A stretch of DNA of 64,000 bases from Spinellus fusiger (taxonomy: Eukaryota > Mucoromycota > Mucoromycetes > Mucorales > Phycomycetaceae). The stretch's first letter is position 1, and each line of letters begins with the position of its first letter. A model generated the notes under the pieces. That model worked only from the letters and a program-made list of their open reading frames with translations. It ran no database searches and was not told the DNA's origin. Positions 25,063 to 34,305 of this stretch are shown here, one piece after another. The stretch spans positions 310,001-374,000 of the forward strand of contig JALLLS010000028.1 of NCBI GenBank assembly GCA_025094145.1, in the 5' to 3' direction. Made by a program: the position numbers and the translations under genes.

Positions 25063-26479
25063 TCATCCCCTGCCCGTGTCAATTTGTCTCCTCTATTCAT
25101 ATGTTCTTACTACTACTATTAAATATATATATAAATATATACAACCCATAATAAGATATTGTATGGGATGGAAACATAGCTACACAGAGTGTCTTTCTCT
25201 TTAAGCTTGTATATGAAATGGTATCTATTGTGTTATAACTTTACAAGTAAAAAAAAACTTATCTTTTTATTATTTCTATATATACTTTGTGGTTGCTATC
25301 ATTCTATACAATCCTTGGTTTGGGCACCAACCGTAAATATTAAATGTCTATCAATATGTAGTATAAAGAATAAATATCAAATTATCCAAACCCAAAACTT
25401 CATTTTCTTAGTCACTATTATATCATGTCTGTTTGTAGCTGGAAATAAACAAGAGGTCTGATGATATTTATTGAGATAAGTATAAGATAATACAAGAGTT
25501 CTTTATGGGTGGATTAGATGTCTTACTCGTGTAACAATAGAGAGAAAACAGATACTTGGCAGGAATTGCCTCTTATAAATATTATAGAATCAATCACTCT
25601 TATTATATTTTAATACCTAAAAAGAATTACTTTCGAATGGTAAGGATATACTTTTCATTCTAAATAGTCTTCTTTGTGCCTGTCCAGAAAGGCTCTTCTG
25701 AGCTCAAGCTTAGTGCAATCTATGGCCAAGGTACTAATATACACTTTGGAGTCCATGTGAAGAGATGATCTACATATTACAAAGAATATAAGCCATACTA
25801 TAAATAAATCAATAGAGTAAATATAGACCGTATATTATATTCTAAATTATTGGATCTTTGTAAACATATTTTATTTTATTAATCTGTTATAGAATTCTAA
25901 ACAATAGTAAATGTCTAATGGGATTGTTTGTCTATTAATAAGAAATTATCTCTAAACAATAAAACAGAAGTAGGATTTTATATCTATGCTTTAGTAGTTA
26001 CTCATGATACTCAGTGTATAGATTTCAAACTACTTCCTTGATAAGATAGTCTCATACCTTATTATTTATACTACTATATTTTAAAAGAAAAGAATTATAC
26101 AATCTGTTAGTACCTGTGTCCTTTTTACTTGGGATATCAGGGGTGACTCATTAGAACATAGGATACAATCACACCCAATTGAATTTAATACTTGTCTAAA
26201 TTTTAATAAAAAATAACTTTTTATTTTTGCATAAAACTCTTGTTCTTTCCAAATAGTGTTAAACCAACACACTATGTCAGATAGATGTTCAGAAACTTAC
26301 ACTCGTGGAGAATAGAACAAGGCAAAAGATAAAAAGCTATGGGGCATTGGTTACCTGTTGAAGGCTGGATTAAAAATGACTGTCATTGAAAGCATAATTA
26401 AGATGAAAACAGCCCACAGTTCAAAATAGTATCACAAATATCAAAAGAACATAGGTCACCATTGCGTTTAAAGAGTCAT
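25063..26479. other. AT-rich region at the left edge of the transposon island
   Basis: Very AT-rich, with many short dead frames. A minus-strand open stretch at 26081-26272 contains the CDCILCSNESPL segment with paired cysteines. It may be part of a decayed element, but I cannot name it. Confidence 0.45.
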
Positions 26480-27000
26480 GGAAAACCTAAAATAAAAATA
26501 AAAATTCCAGTGAGAAGGGACCTAGACACCTGGAAAAGGTCATTAGAAAGGGTCCATTTGCCTCATAGAATCAGCTGAAATTAGAAATGTTGAAGATTCA
26601 GGTGGATATGTGTAGAAACACCATTATCAGTTACTACAATCAGTTAGGATTCGAATTTGTTTCTGTAGACTACAGGCCAGCCTTTACTGAAAAACACACA
26701 AAGAGAAACGGCTTCGTTGGGCTAAAGAACATGCCAGTTGGACAAGTGATTAGTGGAGAGGTATCATTTGGTCTGATGAGTCAACATACATTATGAAAAA
26801 GAGCAATAGAGATGCCTGTGTCATTAAAATAGTTAGAGAACGTTATGATCCTAATCATAGTGCTCCAACAACAAAGTTTGGTGGCGGAGGGATCATGCTT
26901 TGGAGTTGCTATTAGGCTAATGGATTTGGCCCATGAGTCTTTGCTATTGGCACTGTAAACCAAGACGAATTTAGGAAAGAAGAGTATCTATTACCAATGT
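26480..27000 (+). pseudogene. Decayed Tc1/mariner (DDE) transposase
   Basis: Reading across frames gives a Tc1-like transposase in order: helix-turn-helix remains (RHLEKVIRKGPF, then QLKLEMLKIQVDMCRNTIISYY crossing a lost codon), the PAFTEKHTKR linker, IIWSDES with the first catalytic Asp (near 26765-26785), DACVIKIVRERYDPNH, and FGGGGIMLWSCY with the GG-block. In-frame stops (for example TAG in the PF-A-S-NQ stretch, and TAG before GGIIWS) and at least two frame changes show it is dead. The third catalytic acid lies beyond recognisable sequence. Terminal repeats were not found. Confidence 0.8.
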
Positions 27001-27354
27001 AGAATGTTTGAAGGCTCTACTTGCAGAGGAGTGAGTGATAGTTGGTGTTGAACTTGTACAACAATAAATTCAGAGTATGACAGATAGATGCTATACAGTC
27101 ATTGATGCCAAAGCAGGCCATACAGAATAATAACTATATTATTATTATTATTATTATTTCTATAATTAAATATATTGATCCTTGATATACTTAAGTTTGA
27201 GGCTTCTAGATCAAATGTGGAGTGTTTTATCTAATGTTGAACATGTCCTAAATATTTCGTCCTGAAATTTATTTTCAAAAGTATTACATTCAATTGGGTG
27301 TGACTGTAGAATATCAGTAATAATGAGTCTGGATCCTACTTATTTTATTTTTCC
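27001..27354. other. Flank between the Tc1 relic and the LINE, probable LINE 5' leader
   Basis: Contains an ATT microsatellite at about 27140-27162. The last part before 27355 is probably the 5' untranslated leader of the LINE, but its left boundary cannot be fixed because no target-site duplication was found. Confidence 0.4.
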
Positions 27355-28680
27355 ATGGCTCTTCCCCATTTAACTCCGGAGACACCCCCAGGGGACCCTC
27401 CATTAGGCAATAAAAACCAACAAACTTCGAGATCTACTCCACCAACCTCAGAGAACACTTCCACTACACATGCAAAGACCAACTCTGTCTCTGCTGCTTT
27501 GGGAAAAAAGCTAGATTTCTCTGGAGCCGCAAAGAAAGGGCTCCTTAACCGCACCACCCCCACTCGCACCGAGATCGTTCTTGGTAGCGACAATGAAAAT
27601 CCTTTGCCCCGTGTGTGGGCTCAGGGCACCTCTCGCCACTCTGTTTTCTACAGTCTTCCTGCTAAGAATGCAGAATACATTAATGAATTCTTGGACACCA
27701 TGCGAGATCGCTTCCCCGCCAACGTCTGCTTTGGATGCAGCCGTAAGGATAAGGAAGGGGTTGCTAATTTTGAGTTTCACTTTGCCACCAAGGCTGCTTG
27801 CGGGCAGGCCTGTAAGGAAGGCATTAATGTATCTGATTCTGTTCTTTTTGCGTCTCCTGCCATCTCTCCCCAAGCAATGCTGTTGCGTCTCAATATTGTG
27901 GGACTTCCCTTCATGTCTTATGAAGAGATCAACACAGGTCTGCGGGCCTGCTTAAGTAAATTTGGCACTGTCAAAGAAGTGGTCGTTTATGAAGAACGAA
28001 AGTGGTTCCATGGTAATGGCCATGTTTATCTTGAACGCCCACCCAACCACGACCGTACTCTCCAGCCATTGACCTACAAAGTGGCTTTCAATGCTGAACA
28101 TACCTTTTTGGCTACATGGACGAAGATGGGAGCTCATTGTCGATACTGTAAGGCAATGGGCCATGATGTGGATAAGTGTCCCATGCGTCCAAAAGAAACC
28201 CGGACTTGTTACTTTTGCGGAGAGGTTGGACATCTCCAGGGCAACTGCACTCGTCTCCCTGCCACTGAGGCAGACACATCAAAGAGACACCGAAAGACAG
28301 CCGCTGATCCTTCTAAGGATCGAGTGATTGCTAGTCCTGTCTCTCTTCTTTTGAAGAATCCTGTCACTTCTTCTGAGAAACCTGAGGCAGTTTCAGGCAC
28401 TGTTCCCACCCACCCTACAGAGGAAACTACTCTTCCTGCTGTCGACCTGACAGCTGTTTTGGTTGTTGAGGAGCCTGCCAAACTGCCAGATGCTCCACCT
28501 ATCTTCTCTCCTCAAGACACTCGCTCTGTCTCTCCGAGTAGAGATCGTTCAGCCTTGCCAGGCAGACGTCGCTCTGTTTCCCCCAGGAAACGTCGTCCTG
28601 TCTCTCCCAGAAGACTTCGGTCTGATAAACGTTCAAACATGAATATCAACATGGACGTGTCGTCTGAGGGCGAACAATAA
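27355..28680 (+). CDS. LINE ORF1: RNA-binding protein with two CCHC zinc knuckles
   Basis: 441 aa, intronless. Residues 1-90 are Pro/Thr/Ser-rich. Residues about 175-235 look like an RRM-type fold (MLLRLNIVGLPFMSYEEI then FGTVKEVVVYEERKW). Two consecutive CCHC knuckles follow, CRYCKAMGHDVDKC near residue 262 and CYFCGEVGHLQGNC near residue 284. The last 50 residues are Arg/Ser-rich with repeated SVSP/PVSP and RRR motifs, resembling an SR-protein tail. In LINEs ORF1 coats the transcript in the RNP and acts as a chaperone. ATG at 27355 is the first in-frame start. ORF2 follows after 26 bases in a different frame. Confidence 0.88.
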   Translation: MALPHLTPETPPGDPPLGNKNQQTSRSTPPTSENTSTTHAKTNSVSAALGKKLDFSGAAKKGLLNRTTPTRTEIVLGSDNENPLPRVWAQGTSRHSVFYSLPAKNAEYINEFLDTMRDRFPANVCFGCSRKDKEGVANFEFHFATKAACGQACKEGINVSDSVLFASPAISPQAMLLRLNIVGLPFMSYEEINTGLRACLSKFGTVKEVVVYEERKWFHGNGHVYLERPPNHDRTLQPLTYKVAFNAEHTFLATWTKMGAHCRYCKAMGHDVDKCPMRPKETRTCYFCGEVGHLQGNCTRLPATEADTSKRHRKTAADPSKDRVIASPVSLLLKNPVTSSEKPEAVSGTVPTHPTEETTLPAVDLTAVLVVEEPAKLPDAPPIFSPQDTRSVSPSRDRSALPGRRRSVSPRKRRPVSPRRLRSDKRSNMNINMDVSSEGEQ

Positions 28681-28706
28681 TCTCCCTTTTTATTTTATTT
28701 TATTTT

Positions 28707-31700
28707 ATGTTTAAGATAAGCACTATGAACTGTAGAGGACTCGCCAAACTCGGTGATCCTCAAAAACGACAATCATTTATACGACACCTACGCAGTAAGG
28801 GTATGGATCTTCTTGCGCTCCAAGAAACCCATGCCAATACAGACACTATGCAACAATCCTTTAACCAACTTTTCCGCACCTCCTCATCACTATGGTCACC
28901 TCACTGTGGCCTAGTATCATTATCACCGCTCATTACACTCATTAACCCTCTGTTCAGCCTCTGTGGCCGCTGCATTACTGCTACAGTGGTGCATGCCAAC
29001 ATGCTTTTTCCTCCTATCCGCATTTGTGTAGTATATGCCCCTGCCACTTATCGTCCTAGATACACCTTCCTTAACTCACTTGTCACCAATCCTCTCTTTC
29101 TTCCTCAACACCCCAGCAATTCCATCCTGCTCGGGGATTTCAACTATTCCTACCGTTCGTCCACCTCCACCCCTCGCCAGGCTCCCCAGCCATGGCTGCA
29201 GTATATTTCTGACTTTTGCATAGACACCATCACTCCTGCTGGAGAAGCTTCCCTGCCAACATTTCATCGCGGCATATCTTCCTCATGCATAGACTACATT
29301 TTTTCATCCAAGGACATTGCTCCTTTACGCTCTTCCTCTTCAGTCTCCTACATCCACCCTCAGTGGTCGGATCACTGTTTACTTACTTCGTCCTTTAGAT
29401 TTGAGACCCAAGATAACACGGGAAAGGGACTTTGGCGTGCCAGCCCTCGTCTAGCCCTCCAATCAGAGTTTCGTGAAGAACTCAAATCATTACTTTCTCG
29501 CTGTGTTCCTCTTCTCTCTCACTCTTTATCTGTCCAACTTAAGTGGGATCAGTTAAAGGAGCAAGTCACTTGCTTCATCAAGTCCTTTTCTCGTCGTCGC
29601 CATCATTCCCTTGTCTCAGCAGAACGTATGCTTCAGAGCAAGCGGGATAGACTTATCCACAAGTTCAGACACCAACCAGCACAGAACTTTCAGTTGCCCA
29701 TTGTAGAGAAACAACTGCAACAAGTACAACACGAACAGGTAGAGATCCTTGCCCTTCGGTCTGGGAAGATGTGGCGTGAGAAGGGAGAGACCTCTGCCGG
29801 ATATTTAAAGAGAACCATCACAGCAAGACAGATCAAGAAGAACATTACTGCTCTACAACACCCAGTAACAAATACTCTATGCACAGACCCGCACACAATG
29901 ACTGATGCTGCTGCTACCTTCTACACTGGCTTGTACACTCCAGATCCTGTAGTGTCTTTGGCTGTTGAGGATTTGATCACTCATCTTCCACCCGAACTTC
30001 TTTTCTCTGAGAGCATGGGCTCATTTCTCACCAACAAGTTTACCATAGCAGACATTAGGGATGGTTCAGCAAGATCCCCAAGATCAAGCAGTCCGGGTCC
30101 TGACGGTCTGCCATATGAAATTCTACACCTAGTTTTTGATCACCCTGTTTGTGCTGACCTTATTACCACAGTGTACAATGAGGCATTGACACTTGGTATA
30201 TTCCCTCCTTCCTGGCAATCGACGTGTTTGACACTCCTACCAAAGAAAGGGGATCTGACCTCTCTAAAGAACTGGAGGCCCATTGCCTTGATCAACACAG
30301 ATGCCAAAGTATTCACTCGTCTTCTGAACGCTCGCTTGATCCATGCTGCCAGTAGCCTTGTTTCGCCTTACCAGACAGGTTTTGTGCGAGGAAGGTTCAT
30401 TGCTGACAATGGCATGCTCACAAAGATTGCCATGGAGCAGGCTAGAATAGAGAACTCTTCTGCTGTGGGTCTCTTGTTGGATCAAGAAAAGGCCTATGAC
30501 AGAGTTCATCCAGAGTACCTTAAGAAGGTTATGCTACACTTCAAGTTTCCTCTTTCTCTGGTGAATAGCATATGTAATCTCTTCTTTTCTACACAGATAC
30601 AGGTCAATGTGAATGGGCATATCTCTCGCTCACTCACTCAGTCTCGTGGTCTTCGCCAGGGAGATCCTCTCTCTCCTGTGCTTTTCAATCTTGCTTTTGA
30701 GCCTCTGTTGCGTCGTTTGCTCCATGATACGACATTCAAGGGTCTCTCTCCTCCTCCACACCCAAGTCTTTCTCCGCCTCCTGCTCTCAAGTTTCTAGCC
30801 TATGCAGACGATCTCCTAGTCTTTCTACCCGACCATGCCCATTTACATCGCTTACAAGAGCATCTTACTATGTACTCTGCAGCATCCAACGCTCGCATTA
30901 ATATGCACAAAACACAAGCCTTTTCTCTTTCGGGTGCTCCCCAGCCCTTATGGACACCAATCCTTCAGCAGTACAATATCACAGAATGGCATGACCGTCG
31001 TTCACCAGAACCTCTTAGGTATCTTGGGTTTCCCTTGATGACTTCTCTACCACAGAGAGATGTCTTTTGCAAGTCGCTTTTGTCGAAGATAGAAGCTACC
31101 TGCAATATACATCTTTCTTGTTCTTTGTCTGTTCGTGGCCGTGCAACAGTGCTCAACACTCTTGTTCTCTCGACTCTTTGGCATGTTCTTCATGTAGTGT
31201 CTCTTCCCTCTGCGTTCTTCCAGAAGGTACGGTCACTCATGGGTCGTTTCCTCCAGCACTGCATGTTCCCTCCCATAAAGCTTGCTACTTTATGCTCTCG
31301 GACTAGCCATGGTGGATTAGGTGTCTTGGATCCCAGTATCCAACAAAGTGCTCTCCAATTGCGTTGGCTTGTTCCTTTTTGTTTGTCCCCTTGTTCTCCT
31401 TCTGGTTTAGTTCCTCCGTGGTTCTCATATCTTCTGCAAGTGGCTGCCCCTTCATTGGATCCTCTCCATTGTCTTTTGTTTCCCAATCTTTGTCCTTCTG
31501 TCTTTTGTTCTCTGAGTAGTGCATTCCACTCGATCTTTAGTGCAATAGACCAATTGCCACACTCCTTTGAAAAGATTGCAGTAAACCTTTCCACTTGTCT
31601 TGAGCTTCCGCTTTCTTCTGCTTGTTTTGTTGCTTCTGGCTCTCCAGCTTTCCCTCGCTCTTGGCGTGCTCTTCGAGTCAGTGATGCTTTTGAGGTGAAT

Positions 31701-32492
31701 CAAGAGCTTGACGTTCTGCAGCGCCGTCTCCCTGGTGGCCTTACCAATTATCCACGCATTGTTCGTAAGTTTTTTTGTAGAATTGATAGCCAATCCTTAC
31801 TCTTACAGCCCTTCCTCCTCAGAGCGTTGTTACCTGTCCAATTGGTACAGACTCTCTTTCCTTTGCTTTCTCCTAGGACTGGATCTACAGTAGACATCTC
31901 TCCTTTCCTTTCTGCTTTGGTACCCTCCAAGCCATGGTCTTGTCTCTCTCCACGTCTTTATCAAAACATATGCATGCGAGTATCTTCACCAGCACCTTCC
32001 TTTAACCCTCCTCTTTGTCCTTCCCACTGGAAAGAGCTCTGGTCTTTGCCATTACAGCATATTACTCGCAATGTATGGTACCGGGCTCTTCACAGCAAGC
32101 TTTCATGCCGCTCTCTCCTACACAAGCTTGTTCCCTCTTCCTTTCCCTCCGGCATTTGTCTTGTTTGTTTGGCCACTGAAGATACACAAGAGCACCTTCT
32201 TTTTACTTGTCCAAAGAAATGGTCTTTTTGGTCCTCCTTTTGGCACAAACATTTTGGCCTCTCTCCCCAGCCCTCCGACCTTGTTGCAGCTCTTCTCTCT
32301 TTTGTTTTTCCCAAGGCCAGTGTCTCTAACACTCCCAACGTCTCTATCTTTGGCTGTGCTCTTTTGGCTATATGGCACCACCATTGGATGTTCATATTCG
32401 ATAATGTACCTGTTACCTTCTCTGCTGTTCTCGCATCTGCTACTTGCCTCTTGGACCGTCTCCAGTCAGAACTTGATATGGATATTGAGTAA
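28707..32492 (+). CDS. LINE ORF2: APE-type endonuclease and reverse transcriptase
   Basis: 1261 aa. The N-terminal exonuclease-endonuclease-phosphatase domain (about 1-230) has ISTMNCRGL, LALQETH with the catalytic Glu at residue 40, LLGDFN and SDHCLL. The reverse transcriptase (about 440-780) has SSPGPDGLPYEIL, NWRPIALINTDAKVFTR, TGFVRGRFIADN, LLLDQEKAYDRVHP, LRQGDPLSPVLFNLAFEPLL, and the catalytic KFLAYADDLLVF with YADD near residue 699. The C-terminal WYRALHSKL, then CLVCLATEDTQEHLLFTC is the zinc-finger-like zf-RVT region. All catalytic residues are present. The start at 28707 is the first ATG after ORF1. It supports target-primed reverse transcription in the nucleus. Confidence 0.93.
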   Translation: MFKISTMNCRGLAKLGDPQKRQSFIRHLRSKGMDLLALQETHANTDTMQQSFNQLFRTSSSLWSPHCGLVSLSPLITLINPLFSLCGRCITATVVHANMLFPPIRICVVYAPATYRPRYTFLNSLVTNPLFLPQHPSNSILLGDFNYSYRSSTSTPRQAPQPWLQYISDFCIDTITPAGEASLPTFHRGISSSCIDYIFSSKDIAPLRSSSSVSYIHPQWSDHCLLTSSFRFETQDNTGKGLWRASPRLALQSEFREELKSLLSRCVPLLSHSLSVQLKWDQLKEQVTCFIKSFSRRRHHSLVSAERMLQSKRDRLIHKFRHQPAQNFQLPIVEKQLQQVQHEQVEILALRSGKMWREKGETSAGYLKRTITARQIKKNITALQHPVTNTLCTDPHTMTDAAATFYTGLYTPDPVVSLAVEDLITHLPPELLFSESMGSFLTNKFTIADIRDGSARSPRSSSPGPDGLPYEILHLVFDHPVCADLITTVYNEALTLGIFPPSWQSTCLTLLPKKGDLTSLKNWRPIALINTDAKVFTRLLNARLIHAASSLVSPYQTGFVRGRFIADNGMLTKIAMEQARIENSSAVGLLLDQEKAYDRVHPEYLKKVMLHFKFPLSLVNSICNLFFSTQIQVNVNGHISRSLTQSRGLRQGDPLSPVLFNLAFEPLLRRLLHDTTFKGLSPPPHPSLSPPPALKFLAYADDLLVFLPDHAHLHRLQEHLTMYSAASNARINMHKTQAFSLSGAPQPLWTPILQQYNITEWHDRRSPEPLRYLGFPLMTSLPQRDVFCKSLLSKIEATCNIHLSCSLSVRGRATVLNTLVLSTLWHVLHVVSLPSAFFQKVRSLMGRFLQHCMFPPIKLATLCSRTSHGGLGVLDPSIQQSALQLRWLVPFCLSPCSPSGLVPPWFSYLLQVAAPSLDPLHCLLFPNLCPSVFCSLSSAFHSIFSAIDQLPHSFEKIAVNLSTCLELPLSSACFVASGSPAFPRSWRALRVSDAFEVNQELDVLQRRLPGGLTNYPRIVRKFFCRIDSQSLLLQPFLLRALLPVQLVQTLFPLLSPRTGSTVDISPFLSALVPSKPWSCLSPRLYQNICMRVSSPAPSFNPPLCPSHWKELWSLPLQHITRNVWYRALHSKLSCRSLLHKLVPSSFPSGICLVCLATEDTQEHLLFTCPKKWSFWSSFWHKHFGLSPQPSDLVAALLSFVFPKASVSNTPNVSIFGCALLAIWHHHWMFIFDNVPVTFSAVLASATCLLDRLQSELDMDIE

Positions 32493-32729
32493 CACAGTGC
32501 TCTCACCCTGTTAAAAAAAAAAATACTTAATTAGAAAAACAATAGAAAATTAGAAAAGCCAAAAACAAGTTGTGACTCTCTTTTCCTCCCTAAAAAAAGA
32601 TTATCACCAAATAAACTCAGAGCCAGAGGCTCCATACAAAAAAAAAATTAATAATTGGTCCGTGACTGCTACTTGTTGTAATCATGAAGACAAGTATTCT
32701 GAATGTCACAGCATACTACTCATGTTGAC

Positions 32730-33430
32730 TAATTCATAGAGAATCTTTGGATTAAAGTCGGAACACGACAGTTGCCGTCCGCTCCTTGAGGTTGACCCAG
32801 TTCTCTTTCTTCCTGCCACAAGAGCAGAGAGAAGCCGTCTTGTTCGTTGGCGTCTTGGCTGGCTGCCTGGTGTGCCAGTTGAGTGTTCCTGTGGCCGTGA
32901 CCACACTTCCCGTCGCCATCTTCGTGAGTGCCCATGCATTCCAGAGTCCCTTTGGGATGATCTGCCTGTCTGTCCTGCTGGGGTTCACCCTATAGATACC
33001 TGCCTGAACTCGTTGCCTGTGAGGCCCAAAAAACACTGTCCCCCTTGGTGGCCTTCCCTACTTACCCTTTTGTGGTATATAGAGACTCTCTCCTACCCAG
33101 ACCGTTTCTTTTCAGAAGCTTCTTCCTCTGGTTCTCTCTGGCTTGCCTCTGGTGTCCAGCCTGCTGTTCTTGATTGAAGACTGGTGTTGTGTCTCCTAGT
33201 TGCTCTCCCCCACTGCCACAACATTTTAGTGCACGCTGGTGGGTAGACTTCTGGGTCACATTGTTAGTTAGTAGATTTTGTTTATTGTTCATATCTCTCT
33301 ATCTTTTCATCTCTTATTATTTGCTCATTAAGATGTTTTTACTTTCATTTACCCTTATATTTATCTGAAGAAATCACAATGCTTGACAAAGCCGTGGCAT
33401 ATCTCAATAAACAAAATCTTTAAACTAAAC
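32730..33430 (+). mobile_element. 5'-truncated LINE remnant (3' end of another family)
   Basis: Directly after the intact LINE lies a GC-richer block whose frames read like the C-terminus of a LINE ORF2: RWRLGWLPG, then PVECSCGRDHTSRRHLREC, a Cys/His cluster typical of these ends, and SLWDDLPVC. Frame changes occur near 32880 and it ends with a stop at 33177, a long 3' tail and a weak A-rich end at about 33395-33430. It differs from the ORF2 just upstream, so it is an independent truncated insertion. Confidence 0.7.
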
Positions 33431-34305
33431 TGTAAATATATAAACGCGATTTACTTATATCACAAACTGTTAAGTAGTTTTTTTTAAAAAAAAATTGTAG
33501 TAGAGATGTATTCTGCAATGAAAGTTATCACCAGAAAGTTTATTAATTGTACACCATTTCCAAAAAGTAATATTGTTTTATGTACCCAATATTATTTGCC
33601 TTTATCTACAATGAATATAAAAAGATATTATAAACTATATTATGATTATAAAATACACCTAATTCATATGCCTAGTTTTATTTTATTCATAATGTCGTCT
33701 CTGGGTCTTTAGGCCAATTATATGCGGAGCAGTAGAACTTGTAGTTAAACTTTTCTGTTAATTGATTGGAATGGCTACTTCTATACCTTTTCTAATGGCT
33801 TTAACTTCAGGGATATACTATCGAAATATTATGAGCTATCGACATCTTTTGATATTCAATAGTATCACTTTCCTAGTTTAGAAATAAATGCATTCTAATT
33901 CCCAAAAGAAGGATTCTTCCAATTATGGTGAAGGTCTTTACGATACAATACCAGTTTTTTACCCAGAATTCACGATAGTACACCTACTTTTTACGAAAAG
34001 CATATTGATATTTCACTACCAATAGATATTTTTTTTTCACGAATTATAGTGCTAATTTTAAAAAATCTTGTGAATTTTTTTGAAAGAATCATTCCATGTT
34101 TGAAACCCATAAAACATCAATGACATCAATTTAGTTTATCTCATCTAGTATGTCCTTAATACATCTCACTGAATTGATATGGCACTTTAGTAAAAGATAG
34201 GCCTGAGATTAAGAGAAGTGTATTGTTTGGACACAATTTTATTTTGGAAGCAAAAACATGTTTTTATTTCTGACATTATGGGTTTATTTCTAACTTGTAA
34301 TTAAT
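33431..34305. other. AT-rich intergenic DNA, right edge of the transposon island
   Basis: Strongly AT-rich, no coding frame or element motif recognised. It is the 3' flank of the formin gene on the minus strand. Confidence 0.55.

Larger units (their letters stand above)
27355..32645 (+). mobile_element. Full-length non-LTR retrotransposon (LINE), L1/Tx1-like, both ORFs open
   Basis: Two consecutive long ORFs (27355-28680 and 28707-32492) separated by 26 bases, then about 150 bases of 3' region ending in an A-rich tail near 32630-32645. The ORF order (CCHC nucleic-acid-binding protein, then endonuclease plus reverse transcriptase) is that of L1/Tx1-like LINEs. Neither ORF has a stop or visible frameshift over 1.7 kb and 3.8 kb, unlike every other element in this window. 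This suggests recent insertion and possible competence. The 5' end is uncertain. Confidence 0.9.

Noticed and set aside
32786..32995. Independent small membrane protein in the LINE tail.
   Set aside because: It is one frame of the truncated LINE ORF2 end and overlaps its Cys/His cluster in another frame.
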